DNA of 21,917 nucleotides from an uncultured Bacilli bacterium (GTDB lineage: Bacteria; Bacillota_I; Bacilli_A; RF39; UBA660). This document shows, piece after piece, positions 7,570 through 14,811 of the stretch. A model generated the notes under the pieces. That model saw only the letters and a program-made list of their open reading frames with translations. It was not told where the DNA came from and searched no databases. Every line of letters begins with the position of its first letter. The stretch's first letter is position 1. The stretch spans positions 1 through 21,917 of the forward strand of contig CALVUV010000006.1 of the NCBI GenBank assembly GCA_944363685.1. Direction: 5' to 3'. Made by a program: the position numbers and the translations under genes.

Positions 7570-8473
7570 TTATCTATTAATAAGTCCTTCTAAAAGTATT
7601 ATTGATAAGAAAATAGAAGAACTTATAAAAAAAGGATTTACAGACGCTTCTATTACTACTTATGATTTAGAAGAAGATAGTATCACTACTTTACTAGAAG
7701 ATGCTGATACTATCTCTTTTCTTACCTCTAATAAAGTAATTATAGGCAATAACTTTAACTTAGATATAGACTTCACTTATCTTTTTAAATATTTAGATAA
7801 TCCTAATCCTAATGTTCTATTGATATTGTCTGCATCTAAATTAGATGAAAGAAAAAAAATAGGTAAAGAGCTAAAACAAAAGTTAAATTACTTAAAATTA
7901 GAAGTAGATACTAAAAGTATTATTAAAGATATTTTCAAAGATAAAAAAGTAGATTTTAAAGTTATAAATACTTTAGAAGAGTATTTTAAAGATGATAATG
8001 AAAGACTAATTAGAGAATGTGAAAAATTAGCTTTAGCTTTCATTAATGATAAAGAGATAACCTATGATAAAGCGAAAGATATAATTATTAAGCCATTAAA
8101 TAATAGTGACAACTTATCTTTTTCACTTGTTAGAAATATAGCTTTAAAAGATAAAAAAGAAGCACTTTTAAACTATCAAGAACTTCTTAGTTATAATATA
8201 GAAAGTTATGCTTTAATGGGACTTTTAGAAAGTCAGTACCGTCTTTTATATCAAGTAAAAGTTTTAAATAATAAAAATATCTCTTATAATGATATAGCAA
8301 AGATATTAGATGTACATCCCTTTAGAGTTAAAAAAACTTTAGAATTGATTAGATATTATTCTCTAAAAGAAATAAGTAATATTCTAAAAAATCTTGCTTT
8401 AAACGACTATAAAATGAAAAGTGGAAGGATAGAAGCAGATATGTTAATAGATTTACTTATTTTAAATATATAA
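7562..8473 (+). CDS. holA: DNA polymerase III subunit delta
   Basis: 303 aa, slightly short for HolA (usually about 330-345). It is the clamp-loader wrench subunit that opens the beta sliding clamp. The N-terminal third is divergent, and no Walker A is visible, as expected for delta. The middle carries the family's LSASKLDERKKIGKELKQ and NERLIRECEKLALAF. The C-terminal third is the best match: LLESQYRLLYQVKVLNNKNISYNDIAKILDVHPFRVKKTLEL, then LNDYKMKSGRIEADMLIDLLIL. The ATG overlaps the alaS stop (ATGAATAA), so translation is probably coupled. A strong terminator follows. Recognition rests mainly on the C-terminal domain. Confidence 0.88.
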   Translation: MNNYLLISPSKSIIDKKIEELIKKGFTDASITTYDLEEDSITTLLEDADTISFLTSNKVIIGNNFNLDIDFTYLFKYLDNPNPNVLLILSASKLDERKKIGKELKQKLNYLKLEVDTKSIIKDIFKDKKVDFKVINTLEEYFKDDNERLIRECEKLALAFINDKEITYDKAKDIIIKPLNNSDNLSFSLVRNIALKDKKEALLNYQELLSYNIESYALMGLLESQYRLLYQVKVLNNKNISYNDIAKILDVHPFRVKKTLELIRYYSLKEISNILKNLALNDYKMKSGRIEADMLIDLLILNI

Positions 8474-8475
8474 AG

Positions 8476-8498
8476 AGCAACAATAAAGTTGCTTTTTT
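8476..8498 (+). terminator. Intrinsic terminator of alaS-holA, overlapping the next promoter
   Basis: AGCAAC (8476-8481), loop AATAAA, GTTGCT (8488-8493), then T's to 8498. The 3' arm also contains TTGCTT, which serves as the -35 of the next gene. Confidence 0.85.
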
Positions 8499-8517
8499 CA
8501 TCTATTTATGATATAAT
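8489..8517 (+). promoter_or_regulatory. Promoter of the 8544 gene
   Basis: TTGCTT (8489-8494), exactly 17 nt, TATAAT (8512-8517). The -35 sits inside the holA terminator stem. GGGGGAG at 8531-8537 is the ribosome site for ATG 8544. Confidence 0.75.
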
Positions 8518-8543
8518 AAGCACTTGTTAAGGGGGAGATACTT

Positions 8544-9779
8544 ATGGAAAAGAAAGAAGAATATCTTAATTTATTAAAAGAAGCTGAAACAAAGAAAGAA
8601 TTAATTCTATTATATTTTAAGACTAGCAAATACTATAATAGATCATTTGATATATTAAGAAGTGTATATAAACAGTTAGATAGAAAAGAAGCAAAAATGA
8701 AGAATATAGTAGAAAAAATTGTTGAAACTTTTACTAAAAATGAATGTACATACGAAAAGATACTTGAAATATGTGAAAAGGAAGACATTATTATTAATAA
8801 TGTTGAAACTATTTTGACAGAGGAAATTAATAAAACTGTAAATAGTGATAGATATAGAATGATTTTAAATACTATTAGATATCATTTAACTGAGAATATA
8901 ATTATCAAAAAAGAAGAAGAAAAAGCTAATATAGATTATAGTATTGCAAAAAACACTATGGAACTATATTTATCTAGTACTGCTGATTTAAAAGAAAACT
9001 TTACTAAGAAAACAAATTGCTCACAAAGATGGTTTAATACAGCACTTAATATTTTAAGAGTAAAATCACATCCATTGTATTATAAATTTATAGAAAGAAA
9101 AAAAGAAATTAAAGATAGAAAAAATAGTGATTTTATAGCAATACAAAACAAAAGGCATGAAGAAATGGAAAAAAATATGGAGTGCTTATCTAAAGATGAA
9201 ATTCTAGACATTCTAAAATTATCAGTAAACAGCGAAAAGTTTAAAGTCTTTTGTAGTTATCATAATATTCTACCACATCTATTAAAAATGTTAATCACTA
9301 AAGAAGAAAACTTTATCCAAGATTTTATTACTGATTTTAATGTTTATTATATTTATGAAGAACAATATAAAAATATCTATAAAGATATAATTAAAGATGT
9401 AGTAATTGCTTATAAAACTAATAATAAAAAACCTTTAAACCTATATGAATATTATCAAAAAAGCAATTTAAGAATAGAAGATTTAAGAGATGACTTTTTA
9501 ACCATTAGAGGTGATATCATAACTAGTGATATAAAGAATAAAGGTTTACTTGGTAATTATATATCAACGAATTTACAAACATTTAAAGCGATTGATAGTA
9601 AAACTTTAGAAATTATTAAAAAAATGTCAAATTTAACTTGTGGTAATACTACTATTACCTATGATAGAGTAACTTTAATGAGAGCTTTAAAAGATATAGA
9701 AGAAAATAATATTCCATTAAATAAAGGAACACTTTATGGTGCTATTAAACATCAAAAAGAACTAGTTAAGAAAAAATAA
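8544..9779 (+). CDS. Unrecognised helical protein, 411 aa
   Basis: I do not recognise the family. The protein is lysine/glutamate/isoleucine-rich, predicted largely alpha-helical, with no signal peptide or membrane segment. Several short stretches look like helix-turn-helix or small helical repeats: CTYEKILEICEKEDIII (about 68-85), STADLKENFTKKTNCSQRW (about 149-167) and, near the C-terminus, TYDRVTLMRALKDIEENNIPL followed by KGTLYGAIKH. A DNA- or RNA-binding role is possible but unproven. It has its own good promoter and ribosome site and forms a single-gene unit. Its last codons form the 5' arm of the terminator hairpin, which it shares with the broken rarA copy facing it. The gene is intact. 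Confidence 0.7.
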   Translation: MEKKEEYLNLLKEAETKKELILLYFKTSKYYNRSFDILRSVYKQLDRKEAKMKNIVEKIVETFTKNECTYEKILEICEKEDIIINNVETILTEEINKTVNSDRYRMILNTIRYHLTENIIIKKEEEKANIDYSIAKNTMELYLSSTADLKENFTKKTNCSQRWFNTALNILRVKSHPLYYKFIERKKEIKDRKNSDFIAIQNKRHEEMEKNMECLSKDEILDILKLSVNSEKFKVFCSYHNILPHLLKMLITKEENFIQDFITDFNVYYIYEEQYKNIYKDIIKDVVIAYKTNNKKPLNLYEYYQKSNLRIEDLRDDFLTIRGDIITSDIKNKGLLGNYISTNLQTFKAIDSKTLEIIKKMSNLTCGNTTITYDRVTLMRALKDIEENNIPLNKGTLYGAIKHQKELVKKK

Positions 9780-9793
9780 ACTAGTTCTTTTTT
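9754..9793. terminator. Bidirectional terminator between the 8544 gene and the rarA fragment
   Basis: A 14-bp perfect stem, 9754-9767 with 9779-9792 (core GAACTAGTT/AACTAGTTC), has an 11-nt loop. It has T runs at the 3' side on both strands. The stop codon of the plus-strand gene (9777-9779) lies at the loop edge. Confidence 0.85.
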
Positions 9794-10068
9794 AAATTCT
9801 CTAAATATAAATATATTTCTTTTAATTTATGTTCATATCCAAGTTCTTTAGGATGATAATACTTTTTATTCTTTAATTTATCTGGTAAATATTGTTGTTT
9901 AACAAAAGCATTTTTATAATCATGAGGATATTTATAAGTAGTAGAAGGATTTCTTAGATGTTTAGGAATATCAGAGACATTACCTTTTTCTATATCACTT
10001 AAAGCATCATCTAAAGCGATATGAGCAGTATTACTTTTAGGAGATTTTAAATAAAACACATATTGCAA
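9781..10068 (-). pseudogene. Broken duplicate of the rarA 3' end
   Basis: The reading frame gives 95 codons from a TTG. The last 87 residues align without gaps to the C-terminus of the intact RarA encoded at 11992-13209, with about 10 differences by my count (SPKSNTAHIALD through YHPKELGYE to the stop). Only the first eight codons (MQYVFYLK) are unrelated. The ATPase core is absent, and there is no ribosome site, so it is not a functional gene. DNA identity is highest at the inner edge: 9977-10005 and 10007-10041 match 12191-12219 and 12221-12255 exactly, separated by one mismatch. Homology stops at 10045/12259. It is best read as the original rarA 3' end displaced by an insertion; a partial duplication is the alternative. 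Confidence 0.85.
10007..10041. repeat. 35-bp repeat at the edge of the rarA duplication (copy 1)
   Basis: It is identical to 12221-12255 inside intact rarA, in the same orientation. It lies at the edge where homology between the two rarA ends stops, so it is a candidate for the crossover or attachment core of the event that brought in 10046-12259. Confidence 0.5.
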
Positions 10069-10091
10069 TTATATGTATATTTTTATATAAT
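10063..10091 (+). promoter_or_regulatory. Strong promoter of the 10115 gene
   Basis: TTGCAA (10063-10068), exactly 17 nt, perfect TATAAT (10086-10091). The -35 overlaps the TTG that opens the rarA-fragment frame on the other strand. A TAGGTGA ribosome site (10104-10110) precedes ATG 10115. Confidence 0.8.
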
Positions 10092-10114
10092 GAATAAAAG
10101 TAGTAGGTGAAAGT

Positions 10115-11554
10115 ATGTACATGGAAGAGTATTATTTAAAAGAAATATTAAGAACATTAAAAAAAAGAATTCTAAAAGAAAAAGCCTTTAAAGATTTCTT
10201 TAATTTTGAAGATAAAATTAATTTAATTAAATTAAACAATATTTATAGTAAATGTTTATATAATAATTCTAAAGATATATTAGATGAAAAGAAAGTTTTA
10301 GAAAAAGAATTAAGTGTATTAAATAATGAAGAAATAAGTCTTTATTTTCAAAAATATAATTGGGGCCATTCTTGTGGCATTGATAAAAACTTAAAAGTTA
10401 TCTTAAGTAATCATAAAGGCTATTTGGGCAGTTTAGAAATATCAGAGAATTCTTTAGGAAGAGATGAAATTGAAGTTTATGATAATAAAGAAAAAAAATA
10501 CTACATTGACTGGGATGATACTTATAAAACTAAAATTAAGGATATTGACGAGGATATTCATAAAAAAATAGTTAATTTAGTAGTCAAAGTTAAATTATTT
10601 CTCAATGATGTAGAAGAATTTACTCACTATTATGTTACAAAACATATAGATAATGATATTGACTATATTATAAAAATTGAATTCATACCTGATATACCTA
10701 TGGGGGAGAACACATGGTTTGAATCTGTTGATAAATATATGTTAAAAATAAGTTTTTTTAACATAAGACGTTGTGATGTCTTTACTGACAAAGAGAATCT
10801 TTGTAGAAGTAAGGAACACAGTTTTATTTTAAGATTCGATAAAGAAAAAAAATATTTAAAAGGTGATTATTTTTATTCTGTAGGTACTAGGCCAGTTGAT
10901 GATCATTTAGAAATTAAAAATATAAATACTCTTTATAGTATGCTATATTTGATAAAAATACCTATAAAGAAATTGCCTAGTATATTTTTAAATTTGTTAG
11001 AAGCTGGATTAACTGAAGAAACTATTGACTTAGAAAGACAAACAATAAAAAAAGAAATAGAAGAAAATATAAAAAAAATAGAAGAACTTATTTCTAAGAA
11101 CCAAGAATTAAATCTAAAGTTACAGAGACGTTTGCCAATTTTATCTACACAATTGTTTAAAGAAGTAGAAAAATATGGTGAAAAATATTACATTATAAAT
11201 TGTGAATATAAATATGTTTTACAAAACTATGACTTATCTAAAATATCGTTTGATAATGTAGATATTAGAGGAATAGACTTTAGAGGTACTAATGTTAATA
11301 GTAATTTATTTGATTTACAAAAAATTCATAACAAAGATGCTTCAAACTGTAATTTTTCAACAACTGAAGATAATGCTAAAGATTTCATCTTTGACTATGA
11401 TACAGATTTTACTGGTGTAAATTTAAGTGGAACAAATATGAATAGTCCATGCCCTATTCTTTTAAATTCTACTATTAATAAAGCTTATATTGATGAATCT
11501 ACAATCTTGCCAGTATTCTATCAAACTAAAGTTAAAAAGAAATCTCTATGGTAA
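10115..11554 (+). CDS. Unrecognised protein with coiled coil and pentapeptide-like C-terminus
   Basis: 479 aa, no signal peptide or membrane segment. Residues 1-300 show no family that I recognise. They are mixed alpha/beta with hydrophobic strand-like runs (IDYIIKIEFIPDIPM, YMLKISFFNIRRCDVF). About 308-345 is a charged coiled coil (EEIEENIKKIEELISK-like heptads). About 385-440 contains pentapeptide-type A(D/N)Lxx-like strands: ISFDNVDIRGIDFRGTNV and later TDFTGVNLSGTNM, interrupted by a less regular stretch. Pentapeptide folds are right-handed beta-solenoids and often mediate protein binding. It starts at ATG 10115 or 10121; TAGGTGA favours the first. It has a perfect promoter and lies wholly inside the segment bracketed by the two rarA ends, so it is probably cargo of that insertion. 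Function is unknown. Confidence 0.65.
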   Translation: MYMEEYYLKEILRTLKKRILKEKAFKDFFNFEDKINLIKLNNIYSKCLYNNSKDILDEKKVLEKELSVLNNEEISLYFQKYNWGHSCGIDKNLKVILSNHKGYLGSLEISENSLGRDEIEVYDNKEKKYYIDWDDTYKTKIKDIDEDIHKKIVNLVVKVKLFLNDVEEFTHYYVTKHIDNDIDYIIKIEFIPDIPMGENTWFESVDKYMLKISFFNIRRCDVFTDKENLCRSKEHSFILRFDKEKKYLKGDYFYSVGTRPVDDHLEIKNINTLYSMLYLIKIPIKKLPSIFLNLLEAGLTEETIDLERQTIKKEIEENIKKIEELISKNQELNLKLQRRLPILSTQLFKEVEKYGEKYYIINCEYKYVLQNYDLSKISFDNVDIRGIDFRGTNVNSNLFDLQKIHNKDASNCNFSTTEDNAKDFIFDYDTDFTGVNLSGTNMNSPCPILLNSTINKAYIDESTILPVFYQTKVKKKSLW

Positions 11555-11586
11555 ATCATAATATATTTGATATAATATATTATGAT
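11555..11586. repeat. 13-bp AT-rich inverted repeat after the 10115 gene
   Basis: ATCATAATATATT (11555-11567) and its exact complement (11574-11586) surround TGATAT. It has no T run, so termination is uncertain. It begins at the third base of the 10115 gene's stop region and ends at the start of a decayed ORF. Confidence 0.6.
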
Positions 11587-11993
11587 GATAACTTTGAATA
11601 ATAAAGTGATTAAAATTAGTAAAGGTATTAATGAAGATAGTAATCTACTAGATTGATTAATGTTTAAAGTATATAGTTTAATAAATATCGCTTATCTTGA
11701 AAATGAAATTAATGAAAAATATGCTAATCATCTAAGAAAAAAAGTATTTATTAATGAGTTGTAAATTGAATGATGACAAAGATGCTAAATAATTTTAATA
11801 ATTATAAAATTAATTTAAATTTTATAACGGAAGAAATAGTAATGGAGAATTGTTTTTAGATGATATAAACAAAATTAGTGAAATTACTATTATATATGAT
11901 TGTAGTAGTTGCTTATATCTTACATCGACCGATGAATAAATGAAGAAAATATTGATTATTCACCTAATTTATTATACGAAAAAGAAGGGTATT
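11583..11993 (+). pseudogene. Decayed ORF between the 10115 gene and rarA
   Basis: This is the only stretch in the accessory zone without an open gene. Fragments of one plus-strand coding sequence are visible. MITLNNKVIKISKGINEDS is followed by a TGA, then in the same frame MFKVYSLINIAYLENEINE and KYANHLRKKVFINEL to a TAA. A later frame reads NGRNSNGELFLDDINKIS and SEITIIYDCSSCLYLTSTDE to a stop. A one-base shift there continues as NEENIDYSPNLLYEKEGY, ending at 11993. At least two stops and one frameshift break it. Codon style matches the neighbours. I cannot assign a family; it may be a relic of the kind of lineage-specific gene found beside mutS. Confidence 0.5.
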
Positions 11994-12008
11994 AACTTTC
12001 CTTCTTTT
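11979..12008 (-). terminator. Terminator of rarA
   Basis: On the minus strand AAAAGAAGG (12008-12000) pairs with CCTTCTTTT (11988-11980), followed by T's. The rarA stop lies in the loop. Confidence 0.75.
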
Positions 12009-13209
12009 GTTTTTCTAAATACAAATAAATCTCTTTCATTTTAGCTTCATAACCTAAATCTTTAGGATGGTAATATTTTTTATTTTTTAACTTATCGGGT
12101 AAGTATTGTTGTTTAACAAAAGCATTTTTATAGTCATGAGGATATTTATAAGTGTCACTTGGATTTTTTAAGTGTTTTGGAATATCTCCAACATTACCTT
12201 TTTCTATATCACTTAAAGCTTCATCTAAAGCGATATGAGCAGTATTACTTTTAGGGGATAAAGCCATCTCTGTAACAATAGTTCCTAAAGGAATCCTAGC
12301 TTCCGGTAACCCCACTAACTTAGCAGCCTCTATTGCAGCCATTACTTTAGGACCAATAGAAGGATTAGCAAGTCCTATATCTTCATAAGCAATTACAGCC
12401 ATTCTTCTAAAAATACTATCTAAATCACCAATAGTAATAAGTCTAGCTAAATAATGTAAAGAAGCATCTACATCACTACCTCTAATAGACTTCTGAAAAG
12501 CAGATAACATATTATAATAAGCATCTCCATCTTTATCTGCAAAGAATACAGGCTTACTATTTATTTTCTTTACAACTTCTAAATCTACTTTAAAATCATT
12601 AGTAGAATAATAAGATATCTCTAATAAGTTATAAGCAAATCTTAAATCATTACCAGATACTTTTGCAATATAATTAATAGTTTCATCATCTATCTTTATA
12701 TTAGGTAAATAAGGACTTTTAATCGCTCTTTTTATTCCATCTATAATATCATCAGTATCAAGCTCATTAAGTTCAAATAATTGACAACGTGACCTAATAG
12801 CAGGATTAATTGAATGATATGGATTACTTGTAGTCATTCCAATCAAAGTAATAAGACCACTCTCTAGACATGGTAGTAAAATATCTTGTTTATCTTTATT
12901 AAGTCTATGTATTTCATCCATAACTAAAACTAATCCATCATACATTTTCGCTTCTTCTATAACTATATCTAAATCTTTCTTAGTATTAACAGTAGCATTT
13001 AAAAATCTATGTCTAACCCCTAAATCATTTATAATAGCATTAGCAATAGAAGTTTTACCAATACCAGGTTTACCATATAAAATCATAGAAAATAACTTTC
13101 TATTTTTAACTAAATTACTTAAAATCATATTTTTTCCAATTAAATGTTTTTGTCCAATAACATCATTTAAAGAATTAGGAGCCATTTTTAATGCTAGAGG
13201 TTTATCCAT
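11992..13209 (-). CDS. rarA: Replication-associated recombination AAA+ ATPase RarA (MgsA)
   Basis: 405 aa from ATG 13209. It is an AAA+ clamp-loader-like ATPase acting at stalled replication forks and single-stranded DNA gaps. The start reads MDKPLALKMAPNSLNDVIGQ-KHLIG, typical of the family. Walker A is GKPGIGKT (46-53), Walker B VLVMDEIHRL (D98, E99), sensor 1 GMTTSNP (124-130), and R139/R141 are the arginine-finger region. The C-terminal tetramer domain shows DLDSIFRRMAVIAYEDIGLANP, EARIPLG, SPKSNTA and YKYPHDY. A GTG at 13218 is in frame, but the AAGGAA site touches it; the site is 9 nt from ATG 13209. A minus promoter TTTAAA-17-TAAAAT (13258-13230) fits. A second, broken copy of its last 87 codons lies at 9781-10045. 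Confidence 0.95.
   Translation of the reverse strand: MDKPLALKMAPNSLNDVIGQKHLIGKNMILSNLVKNRKLFSMILYGKPGIGKTSIANAIINDLGVRHRFLNATVNTKKDLDIVIEEAKMYDGLVLVMDEIHRLNKDKQDILLPCLESGLITLIGMTTSNPYHSINPAIRSRCQLFELNELDTDDIIDGIKRAIKSPYLPNIKIDDETINYIAKVSGNDLRFAYNLLEISYYSTNDFKVDLEVVKKINSKPVFFADKDGDAYYNMLSAFQKSIRGSDVDASLHYLARLITIGDLDSIFRRMAVIAYEDIGLANPSIGPKVMAAIEAAKLVGLPEARIPLGTIVTEMALSPKSNTAHIALDEALSDIEKGNVGDIPKHLKNPSDTYKYPHDYKNAFVKQQYLPDKLKNKKYYHPKDLGYEAKMKEIYLYLEKQKKES
12221..12255. repeat. 35-bp repeat at the edge of the rarA duplication (copy 2)
   Basis: It is identical to 10007-10041. Just upstream, 12191-12219 is likewise identical to 9977-10005. It lies inside the rarA coding sequence near the SPKSNTAHIALDEAL codons. 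Confidence 0.5.
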
Positions 13210-13246
13210 AAATATCACTTCCTTTTGTTATTTTATCAAAAAATAC

Positions 13247-13288
13247 TGTCTTTTTAAAGATATTGATGTTATACTTTAATTAGGAGGG
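13247..13288 (+). promoter_or_regulatory. Promoter and ribosome site of the mutS operon
   Basis: An extended -10, TGTTATACT (13267-13275), has a weak TGTCTT (13247-13252) at 17 nt. The leader is very short, with TAGGAGGG at 13281-13288 before ATG 13294. This divergent region also holds the rarA promoter on the other strand, so the two units share about 75 bp of control DNA. Confidence 0.55.
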
Positions 13289-13293
13289 TTCAT

Positions 13294-13863
13294 ATGCAGT
13301 ATAGTAGTAAAGAGATTTCTAATTATATCTATAATTATTTAGCAATCAAAAGTCAAATTCAAGAAAAAGAAGAAAGAAAAAAGACACTTCTTAAAGATAA
13401 AAAATTAAAAGAAACAGTTGAGTTTTATGAATCACTTGATGATAGAGAAAAGAAAACGTTTCTAAGTATCAATTGTAATAATTTATTTATTCAGTATATC
13501 CTTAATAATATAATTATTATAGCTTTAAATAAAGCTTTAGCAAATATATATAAAGACTTTAAAGATAGTGATATGTACCCCTTTACTAAAGATAAGTTTC
13601 ATTTCTTTATTAAAGATAAAGAAAAAATAGTTTGTGCGCTTACTAATGAAGATAGTAGTAACTTTACACAAATAGAAAACGAATTTTTGGAAGAAGTAAT
13701 TAGTTTTGATAGTTTCAATATTCCAAGTCTTTATACTAGCAATGACAAAAATAAAATTAAAGCATTATACTGCAAATATAAAGATGGTAATAATAGTAAT
13801 TTAGAGGAAATAATCGCTTTAGAATTTAAAAAAGCAAAACAATTTAGGAGGGTTCAAATATGA
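13294..13863 (+). CDS. Lineage-specific protein, paralog of the next gene
   Basis: 189 aa, soluble, charged. I do not recognise a family. The N-terminal helix pair (ISNYIYNYLAIKSQIQEKE, then KKTLLKD and FYESLDDREKK) has the same layout as the next gene's YINYITLCKLEEEF, ERLND and FYFSLDEKQKE. The middle also corresponds: YPFTKDKFHFFIKD and FLEEVI here, FPFSQSNRLNIFVFDG and FVQEVI there. The two genes are therefore diverged tandem copies, and this one is shorter at the C-terminus. Even the ribosome site is copied: TTAGGAGGGTTCA at 13280-13292 and 13844-13856. It is the first gene of a run with overlaps or tiny gaps through mutS to 20397. The stop overlaps the next start (ATGA). Confidence 0.7.
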   Translation: MQYSSKEISNYIYNYLAIKSQIQEKEERKKTLLKDKKLKETVEFYESLDDREKKTFLSINCNNLFIQYILNNIIIIALNKALANIYKDFKDSDMYPFTKDKFHFFIKDKEKIVCALTNEDSSNFTQIENEFLEEVISFDSFNIPSLYTSNDKNKIKALYCKYKDGNNSNLEEIIALEFKKAKQFRRVQI

Positions 13864-14798
13864 ATGATTTAAAAAAAGAATATATTAATTATATTACTTT
13901 ATGTAAATTAGAAGAAGAATTTACTTCTTCAAAAAACCATTTATATGAAAGATTAAATGATAGTGAGATAGGTAAATTTTATTTTAGTTTAGATGAAAAG
14001 CAAAAAGAAAAATATAAAGAGATTCATCCTAATGAAGACATAAAGAGATTTGAGAAAAATAAAGAATTTGCTAAAGAAACAGAAAGAAAAATATCACATT
14101 TCTTAGAAGAGACACTTTATAAAAAATGTTTTCCATTTAGTCAATCTAATAGACTTAATATTTTTGTTTTTGATGGAGTAAATACTTATAATGCTATAAC
14201 AGGAGAATCTACAGAAAATTTAAATATAGATGATGCCCTTAAGTTATTTGTTCAAGAAGTAATTAGAAAGAATTATAATGTAGATGAGGATTATACTAAA
14301 GATGATATACCTTTAATTAAAGTTATCGTTGAAAAACTTAAAGAAAGAAAAGCGTCTTTAGAAGGAATAGAATTCTCAGTATCTTATCAAGTTTATAATA
14401 CTCATAAGATTGAAAATAATAACAAGACTTATAATTCTCCATATTTAGATATAGAAAAAATGAAAGATAACTTAAGAGAAGAGGAATCTATAATAAATAA
14501 TAGTGATACTAGATTTAAATTCTTATTAAAAGAACAACTTCTAGCAGCTTATTATGAACTTGAAATGTTAAGTGGTAAATCAATTAAAGAATTATATAGC
14601 CAAATAACTACTATGGAAGATTCACCTTTAAAAGAAGGACATCTTTTATCGTTAACAAGAGCTTATTATAATTTATCAGATATAGATTTTAGAAATAATA
14701 GTGGCTACTTTGCCAATATAACAGATAGTATGCATGCTTCTTTTGCTACTTCTATAAAAGAAATAAATGAAAAGATATTAACAATGAAGAAAAGATAA
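13860..14798 (+). CDS. Lineage-specific protein upstream of mutS
   Basis: 312 aa, soluble, helical, no family recognised. The first 150 residues are paralogous to the preceding gene (see that entry for matched blocks). The C-terminal half is unique to this copy: LLKEQLLAAYYELEMLSGKSIKEL and SLTRAYYNLSDIDFRNNSGYF. The start ATG lies in the previous gene's stop (ATGA overlap) behind a strong TTAGGAGGG. mutS begins 13 nt after its stop, so the two are very likely co-transcribed. The proximity does not prove a repair role, but co-expression with mutS is supported by spacing. Confidence 0.7.
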   Translation: MNDLKKEYINYITLCKLEEEFTSSKNHLYERLNDSEIGKFYFSLDEKQKEKYKEIHPNEDIKRFEKNKEFAKETERKISHFLEETLYKKCFPFSQSNRLNIFVFDGVNTYNAITGESTENLNIDDALKLFVQEVIRKNYNVDEDYTKDDIPLIKVIVEKLKERKASLEGIEFSVSYQVYNTHKIENNNKTYNSPYLDIEKMKDNLREEESIINNSDTRFKFLLKEQLLAAYYELEMLSGKSIKELYSQITTMEDSPLKEGHLLSLTRAYYNLSDIDFRNNSGYFANITDSMHASFATSIKEINEKILTMKKR

Positions 14799-14811
14799 GG
14801 AAAGTGATAAC

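Noticed and set aside
9781..10068. Treating the rarA-like frame as a functional small gene
   Set aside because: It starts at a TTG without a ribosome site, lacks the whole ATPase core, and its -1 side carries the promoter of the opposite gene.
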